Assembly: GCA_001805655.1 (NCBI GenBank)
Contig: MHGR01000050.1
Location: forward strand, 1 to 7,112
Length of the DNA stretch: 7,112 nt
Origin: Omnitrophica WOR_2 bacterium RIFCSPHIGHO2_02_FULL_52_10
Lineage (GTDB): Bacteria > Omnitrophota > Gorgyraeia > Zapsychrales > Zapsychraceae
Direction of reading: 5' to 3'
Position numbers and translations under genes: made by a program. Below are positions 1-5,707 of this stretch, one piece after another (positions within the stretch are counted from its first letter, which is position 1; each line of letters opens with the position of its first letter). Below the pieces are notes generated by a model that searched no databases, was not told the DNA's origin, and worked only from the letters and a program-made list of their open reading frames with translations.

Positions 1-237
1 CTTGTGGAGTATCTCGTGTACCTCTCCATGGGGCAGAAGATTTATGAGATCCTGCAATTTTCCCGCCTGGCCGAATTTGCCGCGCGGACGATTCACCTGG
101 AAGAAAGCTCAGAAAAGATAAAGGGCATTGACAAGAAGCTCCAACTGAAGTATTTCCGCGCGCGCCATGAAATCATTGACCAGCAGATGCGCGAGCTGTT
201 TTCCGCGAGGATTTTATATGCCGACGAAGTCGCCTAA
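1..237 (+). CDS. atpG: F-type ATPase gamma subunit, C-terminal part (5' end outside window)
   Basis: This is the last 78 codons of a gene that begins before the window; the frame is open from base 1, so the GTG at base 4 should not be taken as a start. The gamma subunit is the central rotor shaft of the F1 ATPase, and its C-terminal helix sits inside the alpha/beta ring. The sequence fits that long helix: a stretch with FAARTIHLEES, then a helix around YFRARHEIIDQQMRELF, matching in position and character the conserved gamma ending (AARM..A...A..L...L...YNKARQ..IT.E..EI). The match is divergent: YNKARQ is replaced by YFRARH, and the ending is not the usual glycine/alanine-rich tail. The next gene overlaps by 20 bases and encodes beta, the normal gamma-beta order. 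The assignment rests on the C-terminal pattern plus context, as most of the protein is not visible. Confidence 0.8.
   Translation, partial: LVEYLVYLSMGQKIYEILQFSRLAEFAARTIHLEESSEKIKGIDKKLQLKYFRARHEIIDQQMRELFSARILYADEVA
207..210 (+). promoter_or_regulatory. Ribosome binding site for the ATPase beta gene
   Basis: A GAGG lies seven bases before the ATG at 218. It supports that start over the in-frame ATG at 167, which would add 17 residues unlike any beta subunit and lie deep inside the gamma gene. The site is itself inside the gamma coding sequence, consistent with coupled translation. Confidence 0.55.
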
Positions 238-1618
238 ACTGACCGGCTACATCATTGCGGTCCAGGGGCCGGTCGTGGATGTCCAGTGCCCCAACGCGGC
301 GGACGTGCCGAACATCCACAGCCTTCTGCGCACAAAAACGGTCGAGGGCCGGGAGGTCAACCTGGAAGTGGCCGAGCACCGGTCGGGGAACATTGCCCGC
401 TGCATCGCCATCAATTCCACGCTGAACCTGCAATATAAGACGTCGGTGTATTTCGAGGGGGCGTCGATCGAAGTCCCGGCCGGGGAGGATATTTTTTCGC
501 GGATCATCAATGTCCTAGGCGATCCGATCGATCAGAAGGGAGAAATAACGGTCAAGGAAACCTTTCCTATCCGCAGCGCGCAGGCGGTCGCGCAGATTCG
601 CCAGATCCGCAAGGGGGTAAAGCGGTTTGAACGGATTGAAACCGGCATTAAAATGGTCGACCTGTTATTCCCGCTTTTGAAGGGCAGCAAGACCGGGATC
701 CTTGGCGGGGCGGGCCTGGGGAAAACGGTCATCGTTCTGGAGATGATCTATCAGATGATCAAGACGCATGAAGGCACCTGCGTTTTTTCCGGCGTTGGCG
801 AGCGGGTCCGTGAAGGAAACGAGTTGTACTATGAGCTTTCGGTCGGGAATATCCTCTCGCGCATGGTCATCACGTTCGGCCAGATGAACGAGCCGCCGGG
901 GGCGCGCTTCGGCGCGGCGATGACCGGCATAACGATCGCCGAGTCCCTGCAGCGGAAAAACAAAGACGTCCTGCTCTTTCTTGACAATATTTACCGTTAT
1001 ATTCAGGCGGGAGCGGAAATCTCCACTTTGCTCGGTCGCGTGCCTTCGGAGACCGGTTATCAGCCGACGTTGATTTCCGAAGCCAGCGAATTCCACGAGC
1101 GCATCCGCTCGGACCGCGAAGAGGGCGGGTCCATCACGGCCATTGAGACGGTGTATGTCCCGGCGGATGACCTGACGGATCCGGCGGTGGTCGCCATCTT
1201 CAGTTTTCTGGACTCCATTCTCGTTCTGTCCCGGGAGAGGATTCAGCTTGGGCTTTATCCGGCGATCGATCCGTTGTTATCCTCCTGCGCCAGTCTGGAT
1301 CCGGATATCATCGGCCAGCGCCACTATGACGTGGCCCAGGAGACCATCCGCACCTTCCAGAAGTACGATGAATTGAAGCGGGTGGTTTTGGTCATCGGCA
1401 TCGATGAGCTTTCCCAGGCGGACCGGACGATCTATGAACGCGCGCGCAAGCTGCAGAACTTTTTGACCCAGCCGTTTTGCGTGGCGGAAACCTACACGGG
1501 GAAAAAAGGCGCTTATGTGCGCTTGGAGGAAACTATTGATGGGTGCGACCGGATTATGTCCGGCCGCGTGGACCATATCCCCGAGAATAAATTCTACATG
1601 ATCGGGAGTTTGCCTTGA
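218..1618 (+). CDS. atpD: F-type ATPase beta subunit (divergent)
   Basis: A 466-residue catalytic subunit of an F1 ATPase, close to the usual 460-480. It would hydrolyse or make ATP at the alpha/beta interface of a cytoplasmic F1 head. Visible motifs: the P-loop GGAGLGKT (163-170, Lys169), GVGERVREGNE (192-202) holding the catalytic Glu195 and Arg196, QMNEPPGAR, DNIYR (256-260) with the phosphate-site Asn and Arg, VPADDLTDPA, adenine-site Tyr347 in YPAIDPL, and DELSQAD (396-402) in place of DELSEED, the loop that touches gamma. Catalytic residues known from the family are therefore kept. Departures are NEPPGARFG (second Arg of NEPPGxRxR lost), LSSCAS for DSTSR, and a shifted segment after GYQPTL. 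The start at 218 fits the typical beta N-terminus (TGYIIAVQGPVVDVQ) and has a GAGG. No epsilon gene follows. It could belong to an alternative rather than the main ATPase. Identity as beta is very sure. Confidence 0.96.
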   Translation: MPTKSPKLTGYIIAVQGPVVDVQCPNAADVPNIHSLLRTKTVEGREVNLEVAEHRSGNIARCIAINSTLNLQYKTSVYFEGASIEVPAGEDIFSRIINVLGDPIDQKGEITVKETFPIRSAQAVAQIRQIRKGVKRFERIETGIKMVDLLFPLLKGSKTGILGGAGLGKTVIVLEMIYQMIKTHEGTCVFSGVGERVREGNELYYELSVGNILSRMVITFGQMNEPPGARFGAAMTGITIAESLQRKNKDVLLFLDNIYRYIQAGAEISTLLGRVPSETGYQPTLISEASEFHERIRSDREEGGSITAIETVYVPADDLTDPAVVAIFSFLDSILVLSRERIQLGLYPAIDPLLSSCASLDPDIIGQRHYDVAQETIRTFQKYDELKRVVLVIGIDELSQADRTIYERARKLQNFLTQPFCVAETYTGKKGAYVRLEETIDGCDRIMSGRVDHIPENKFYMIGSLP

Positions 1619-1638
1619 GAAATCTTTTTAAATATTAT
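1610..1638 (+). promoter_or_regulatory. Possible sigma70-type promoter for the secretion operon
   Basis: TTGCCT (1610-1615, four of six matches to TTGACA) and TATTAT (1633-1638, five of six to TATAAT) are separated by 17 bases. The pair straddles the end of the ATPase beta gene and the AT-rich 49-base gap before the MshEN-domain gene, where a new operon would be expected to begin. The start of transcription would fall near 1645. This is a consensus match only; the sigma factor preferences of the host are unknown. Confidence 0.35.
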
Positions 1639-1667
1639 ACCGGCGGCGTACGTTTAAAAGACATCCT

Positions 1668-2144
1668 ATGATCAAAAAAGGCAAGAAATACATCGGGGAA
1701 ATTTTGGTTGAAAAGGGGCTGGTCACGTACGAGCAGCTGCAGAGCGTCATCGAGGAGCAGATGAAGAACAAGCAGTTCCTCGGTGAGATGTTTGTGAAGA
1801 AAGGGATTATCTCAGAAGATAACTTGCTGGAGGTCCTTGCCGAGCAGTTTAACCTTGATTTTGTCCGGCTCAAGGACATGCCGATCGACTGGGAAGTGGC
1901 GAAAAGATTTTCGATTTCGCTGATCACGGAACACAAGTGCATTCCCATAAGCATGGATGACGACACGGTGACGATCGCCATCACCAATCCTTTAAACGCC
2001 TGGGGGCTGGGGCTGGCCGAAAAGGAGGCCGCCCCCCGGAAAGTAAAAATTGTCCTCGCCAAGGCTTCGGACGTGGACAAGGCGATAGAGGCATTCCGCC
2101 AATATTCCGTGCGGTCCATGATGAATAAATGGAGAAAAAAGTAG
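1668..2144 (+). CDS. Free-standing MshEN (T2SSE_N) domain protein
   Basis: A 158-residue protein consisting almost wholly of the domain that normally forms the N-terminus of GspE/PilB/MshE ATPases; no ATPase domain is present. In MshE this domain binds cyclic-di-GMP through two 24-residue motifs separated by five residues. The same register is seen here: residues 8-31 and 37-60, with Gly10/Gly39, Gly17/Gly46, Leu24/Leu53 and Gln31/Gln60 all in place. The Arg that opens each motif (RLG) is replaced, giving YIG and FLG. The second half (about 64-145: FVRL, CIPI, VTIAITNPLNA, then IVLAKASDVDKAIEAF) is the usual T2SSE_N alpha/beta fold. There is no signal peptide or membrane segment, so it should be cytoplasmic. 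No clear Shine-Dalgarno precedes ATG 1668. The gene abuts gspE, which carries a degenerate copy of the same domain, so it probably arose by duplication. A role as regulator or partner of GspE is inferred. Confidence 0.85.
   Translation: MIKKGKKYIGEILVEKGLVTYEQLQSVIEEQMKNKQFLGEMFVKKGIISEDNLLEVLAEQFNLDFVRLKDMPIDWEVAKRFSISLITEHKCIPISMDDDTVTIAITNPLNAWGLGLAEKEAAPRKVKIVLAKASDVDKAIEAFRQYSVRSMMNKWRKK
2131..2134 (+). promoter_or_regulatory. Ribosome binding site for gspE
   Basis: GGAG ten bases before ATG 2145, inside the last codons of the upstream gene. The upstream stop TAG (2142-2144) directly abuts the ATG, a layout that favours coupled translation of the two MshEN-containing proteins. Confidence 0.5.
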
Positions 2145-4322
2145 ATGGTGAAGGACATCGATAAACTTTTAACCAAGGCGCTCTCGGACAGGGGCCTGGT
2201 GAATGCCAAACAGCTTGAGGCGGCGGCGACCGAGGCTAAAAAAGCGGATGATCCGCTGCCGGCCGTGCTTTTGAAACAGGGCGCGGTCACCGAGGAAGCT
2301 CTGATGGACGTCCTGAGCAAGGAGCTGAAATTAACCTGTGTCGACCTGAAGGAACTGCGCATCGACAAATCCGTCATCGAGAAAGTCCCCCTGAGGTTTG
2401 CCTCCTACTATAAATTCATGCCGGTCAAGATGGAAGACCGCGTGATGACGATCGCGGTCGCGTATCCGCTGAGCGTCAAGACGCAGGATGAGATCCGCAC
2501 GCACCTGGGATACGACATTGAAACGGTCCTGGCCCTGCCCAGCGATATCCATGACATGCTCAAGGCCAATTACGGGCTGGCCGCCGCGACCATTGACAAG
2601 ATCATTTCGCACACCTCGCCGCAAAGGATGGAAGAAAAGCGCGCGGAAACCGAGATCGAGGATATAGAAAAGCTGGCGGAAGAGGAATCAGTCACCAAGC
2701 TGGTGAACCAGATCATCCTGGAGGCCTATAAGCGCCGGGCGACCGATATCCATATTGAGCCGTACCGCGGAAAGGTGCGCCTACGCTACCGCATTGACGG
2801 CGTCCTTCATAACGCGCCGGTCCCCCCGGAAATCACGCATTTTTACAGTTCGATTCTCTCGCGGATGAAAATCATGTCCAACCTCAACATTATCGAGCGG
2901 CGCCTGCCTCAGGACGGGCGCACCTCGGTCAAGATTCAGGACCAGAAGCTGGACCTGCGTATTTCTTCCGTGCCGACCCCCTACGCGGAGAGCCTCGTCA
3001 TCCGCCTGCTCCCGACCAAGATGCTGTTTGACATGGAAAAGCTCGGGCTGGCCCGTGAAGACCTGCCGGTGTTCGCGGAACTGGTCAAGAAACCGCACGG
3101 GATCATTTTCGTCACCGGCCCGACGGGAAGCGGCAAGTCCACGACGTTGTACACCTGTTTAAGCCAGCTGAACACCGACAAGACCAAGATCGTGACCATT
3201 GAGGACCCCATCGAGTACGAGATGGAGGGGGTGACGCAAATGCAGGTCCTGCCGGAAATCGGGCTCGACTTTGCCATGGGCCTGCGCAGCATGCTGCGCC
3301 ATGATCCCGATGTCATGATGATCGGGGAGGTCCGTGATAAGGAAACCGCCGAGATCGCCATCCGTGTCGCCTTGACGGGCCATCTTGTCTTTTCCACCCT
3401 GCACACCAATGACGCGGCCAGCGGCATCATCCGCCTCATTGACATCGGCATCGAGCCCTATCTTGTCGCGACGAGCGTGGAGGCATTCATCGCCCAGCGG
3501 CTGGTGCGGTCGGTTTGCCCTGATTGCAAGACCGAAGACAAGGACCAGCCCGCGGAGATCAAGGACATGATCGCCAGGGATATGCGCTTGAGCTCCGGTG
3601 AGGGGATCAAATTCTTCAAGGGCAAGGGGTGCAAAAAATGCAATGCGACGGGCTATTTCGGCCGGACCGCGATCTACGAAATCCTGTTGGTCAATGAGGC
3701 CATCAAGGAACTGATCCTGAAAAAAGTCTCTTCGGCCGTGATCAAAAACGCGGCCGTTTTAAACGGGATGTATACGCTGCGCCAGGACGGCTGGCGGAAG
3801 GTCATTGCCGGCGTCACGACCCCTGAGGAAGTGATGAAACTGACCGAATCCGAGAAAGATGAGCCATCCGCCCCGCCGCCTTCCGTGATGCCGCAAGGGC
3901 AGCTGATGGCTCCGGGCGCGCAGCAAGCCCCTGTGGCGGGCGAAAGACCAATGACCAGCCGAAGAATTTATAAACGGCTCAATACAAGGGTGAATATCAG
4001 TTTTAAAGTGATAGACCGCAAAGGCATGCCCTCCAAGAAGGCGGTTGGCAAGGAGCAATACAGCGTGACCGAGGGGATCAGCGCCGGCGGTGTCCAGTTT
4101 ATTTCCAATGAAGCGGTCTCCCTGGGGGTCATTCTTGAACTGAAAATCGACCTGCCTGACGCCGATGAGGCCATCGTCTGCCTGGCCAAGGTGTTGCGGA
4201 TGGAATTGAGGGATGAGGAAGACGCGCCCAGAAAGGGATTTTATATATCGGTCTGCTTTCTGGATATCACCAGCGCGCAGCGCGTGCGGTTGAATAAGTA
4301 TGTGGAGGAGGAGACGGATTAG
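2145..4322 (+). CDS. gspE: GspE/PilB-family assembly ATPase with C-terminal PilZ domain
   Basis: A 725-residue hexameric cytoplasmic ATPase that powers pseudopilus assembly in type II secretion or type IV pilus-like systems; most relatives have about 500-570 residues. Domain order: a degenerate MshEN/T2SSE_N domain (about 5-150); the N2 and ATPase core (about 175-565) with Walker A GPTGSGKS (325-332, Lys331), an Asp-box region EDPIEYE, Walker B-like DPDVMMIGEVRD (387-398), His-box TGHLVFSTLHTN, and a zinc-binding tetracysteine (Cys458, 461, 496, 499); a Pro/Ala-rich linker (572-603); and a PilZ domain (about 604-722). The PilZ part has RIYKR (607-611) as the RxxxR motif and EGISAGG (643-649) as the second motif, where the usual Asp/Asn is Gly644. 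PilZ domains bind cyclic-di-GMP in many proteins; binding here is uncertain. The gene abuts the MshEN-domain gene upstream, and gspF follows after 109 bases. Downstream gspF and gspG favour the GspE name over PilB. Confidence 0.95.
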   Translation: MVKDIDKLLTKALSDRGLVNAKQLEAAATEAKKADDPLPAVLLKQGAVTEEALMDVLSKELKLTCVDLKELRIDKSVIEKVPLRFASYYKFMPVKMEDRVMTIAVAYPLSVKTQDEIRTHLGYDIETVLALPSDIHDMLKANYGLAAATIDKIISHTSPQRMEEKRAETEIEDIEKLAEEESVTKLVNQIILEAYKRRATDIHIEPYRGKVRLRYRIDGVLHNAPVPPEITHFYSSILSRMKIMSNLNIIERRLPQDGRTSVKIQDQKLDLRISSVPTPYAESLVIRLLPTKMLFDMEKLGLAREDLPVFAELVKKPHGIIFVTGPTGSGKSTTLYTCLSQLNTDKTKIVTIEDPIEYEMEGVTQMQVLPEIGLDFAMGLRSMLRHDPDVMMIGEVRDKETAEIAIRVALTGHLVFSTLHTNDAASGIIRLIDIGIEPYLVATSVEAFIAQRLVRSVCPDCKTEDKDQPAEIKDMIARDMRLSSGEGIKFFKGKGCKKCNATGYFGRTAIYEILLVNEAIKELILKKVSSAVIKNAAVLNGMYTLRQDGWRKVIAGVTTPEEVMKLTESEKDEPSAPPPSVMPQGQLMAPGAQQAPVAGERPMTSRRIYKRLNTRVNISFKVIDRKGMPSKKAVGKEQYSVTEGISAGGVQFISNEAVSLGVILELKIDLPDADEAIVCLAKVLRMELRDEEDAPRKGFYISVCFLDITSAQRVRLNKYVEEETD

Positions 4323-4332
4323 TTGAGCAAAA

Positions 4333-4360
4333 CCAGATGCCAGATGCTGGTTGCTGGACG
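4333..4360 (+). repeat. Short 7-base-period repeat in the gspE-gspF gap
   Basis: Four consecutive 7-base units: CCAGATG twice exactly, then CTGGTTG and CTGGACG. The first pair is identical and the second pair agrees at five of seven positions. The block forms the left arm of the long hairpin at 4336-4405, so the periodicity may be a by-product of that structure or its origin. Confidence 0.5.
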
Positions 4361-4405
4361 CCTGATAGGCGTGTCAATCAGGCTATCCGGCTAGCATCCG
4401 GCGTC
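4336..4405. repeat. 70-base imperfect inverted repeat (long hairpin) between gspE and gspF
   Basis: Bases 4336-4350 pair with 4391-4405 (14 of 15 positions, two of them G-U, one A-C mismatch). After a three-base bulge, 4354-4358 pair with 4386-4390 (one G-U), and after a one-by-two internal loop, 4360-4366 pair perfectly with 4377-4383 around a ten-base loop. That makes 26 pairs in one stem filling most of the 109-base gap. No T-run follows it on the + strand, so it is not an intrinsic terminator for gspE. It resembles REP-type or other small palindromic intergenic elements, or an mRNA processing/stability structure. A smaller alternative hairpin, ACGCCT-GAT-AGGCGT (4358-4372), competes with the inner stem. 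The pairing is directly visible; the function is not. Confidence 0.75.
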
Positions 4406-4431
4406 AAGCTAAGTGCATTTAATTTCGGAAT

Positions 4432-5649
4432 ATGCCGACATTCAAATACCATGCCAAAGACGGGCCGAAAGATGTCCATGGGGCGCTGGAGGCCCGCTCC
4501 AAAGAGGATGCCGTTGAGAGGATTAATCAACTGGGGCTTCTTCCGGTGCGCGTTGAGGCGCAAGCATCAAGTGGGAAAAAGTCCGCAGCGGACGCGCGCC
4601 ATATTTTTGCCCCGCGGGTGCGGTCAAAAGACGTGACGATTTTCAGCCGGCAGCTGGCCAGTTTCGTGAAATCCGGCGTGCCGATCCTGCGCGGACTTTC
4701 CATCATCGCCGAGCAGTCGGAGAATCCCGCCTTCAAGTCTGTCCTGGCGAAGGTTCATGCGGAAATCAAGGAAGGCACCTCATTCTCCGAAACACTGAAG
4801 AAGTTTCCCAAAATTTTCCCACCGCTGTACGTGGCGATGGTCAACAGCGGGGAAAGCAGCGGGAATCTGCACGAGGTGCTTTTGCGGATTGCGGATTACC
4901 GTCAAAAGCAGGAAGCGATCATGACCCGGGTGCGCAGCGCCCTGGCTTACCCGATTCTGATGACCATCGTCGGAGGGGGGACGATCATATTCATGCTTAC
5001 GTTCGTCATGCCCCGCATGATGCGCATCTTCGAGCGCATGGAGCAGGAATTGCCCGCGCCGACACAGGTTCTTTTAACCCTAAGCCAGTGGCTACAGGCA
5101 GGGTGGCTTTGGCTGCTGGCCGGGGGCGTCATTGGCGTTGTCCTGTATAAAAGGGGGACCAAGACGAAGGTGCAGAAGGCCTTGATGAGCCGTTTGAAGC
5201 TGAAACTCCCTTTGGTGGGGGCGTTTGTTTACAAAAGCGAGCTGGCCCAGTTTAACAGGACGCTTGAGCTGCTGGTGAAAAGCAGTATTTCGATTTTACG
5301 GGCCCTGAAGATCGCGATTCCGATTTTGGATAATACGGTCATTCAGGATGAGCTTCTGAAAAGCTATAAAGACCTTGAGGAAGGGAGCTCGTTCGGCAAG
5401 AGCCTGGAGCAGTCGAACCTTTTTCCGAAATTCATGACCAGCCTGATCGTTATCGGAGAGGAATCCGGCAGGCTGGATGAGGCCTTGGCCGAGATCGCCG
5501 GCACCTATGAGCGGGAAACGGATGAGACCATCAAGGTGATGACCTCCCTGTTAGAGCCTGTTTTGATCCTCCTCCTGGGACTCATCGTGGGATTTATTGT
5601 TTCCGCCATGCTGCTGCCGATTTTCCAGATTAATATGATGGCAACGTGA
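4432..5649 (+). CDS. gspF: GspF, inner-membrane platform protein
   Basis: A 405-residue polytopic inner-membrane protein, the normal GspF/PilC length. It forms the platform between the cytoplasmic ATPase GspE and the growing pseudopilus. The N-terminus MPTFKYHAKDG followed by GLLPVRVE is the classic GspF opening and fixes the start, although only a weak GGA precedes it. Two T2SSF repeats are clear: residues about 71-193 (FSRQLASFVKSGVPILRGL ... SGESSGNLHEVL) and about 274-396 (FNRTLELLVKSSISILRAL ... GEESGRLDEALAEIA). Hydrophobic segments lie near 173-194, 220-239 and 371-396, the expected three-span arrangement. The 109-base gap from gspE holds a long hairpin, so gspF may be expressed at a different level from gspE. 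Nothing in the protein looks broken. PilC of a type IV pilus is the alternative name, less favoured because of gspG. Confidence 0.96.
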   Translation: MPTFKYHAKDGPKDVHGALEARSKEDAVERINQLGLLPVRVEAQASSGKKSAADARHIFAPRVRSKDVTIFSRQLASFVKSGVPILRGLSIIAEQSENPAFKSVLAKVHAEIKEGTSFSETLKKFPKIFPPLYVAMVNSGESSGNLHEVLLRIADYRQKQEAIMTRVRSALAYPILMTIVGGGTIIFMLTFVMPRMMRIFERMEQELPAPTQVLLTLSQWLQAGWLWLLAGGVIGVVLYKRGTKTKVQKALMSRLKLKLPLVGAFVYKSELAQFNRTLELLVKSSISILRALKIAIPILDNTVIQDELLKSYKDLEEGSSFGKSLEQSNLFPKFMTSLIVIGEESGRLDEALAEIAGTYERETDETIKVMTSLLEPVLILLLGLIVGFIVSAMLLPIFQINMMAT

Positions 5650-5667
5650 TCGGTCTTATTGGGTAAC

Positions 5668-5695
5668 GAAGATGGAAAATCGAAGATCGAAAATA
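5668..5695. repeat. Tandem 7-base repeat, consensus GAARATN, at the gspF-peptidase junction
   Basis: Four head-to-tail units: GAAGATG, GAAAATC, GAAGATC and GAAAATA. Units vary only at position 4 (A or G) and position 7. The block lies in an AT-rich junction unlike the GC-rich coding sequence around it. It overlaps the in-frame ATG at 5672, which is one reason to doubt that start for the peptidase. It resembles the short heptanucleotide repeats known from intergenic DNA of some cyanobacteria, but no relationship can be shown here. Confidence 0.65.
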
Positions 5696-5707
5696 GATGG
5701 GTATGTA

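Noticed and set aside
167..217. Upstream ATG start for the ATPase beta gene
   Set aside because: It would add 17 residues unlike any beta N-terminus and deepen the overlap with gamma; ATG 218 has a GAGG and leads directly into the conserved opening.
665..1096. Open frame of 143 codons on the - strand inside the beta gene
   Set aside because: It lies wholly opposite the most conserved part of the beta subunit and shows no recognisable motif; a shadow of codon bias.
1628..2377. Long open frame on the - strand (249 codons) opposite the MshEN gene and the start of gspE
   Set aside because: Its translation is Ser/Phe-rich low-complexity typical of an antisense shadow, no family pattern is visible, and the + strand carries clear domain proteins over the same bases.
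4336..4405. Reading the long hairpin as a rho-independent terminator of gspE
   Set aside because: The stem has a bulge and an internal loop and is followed by AAGCTAAGTG rather than a T-run; the opposite orientation also lacks a proper T-run.
4337..4636. + strand open frame of 99 codons starting inside the hairpin and running into gspF
   Set aside because: It is out of frame with gspF, has no ribosome site, and its sequence is cysteine/arginine-rich without family features; gspF explains the region.
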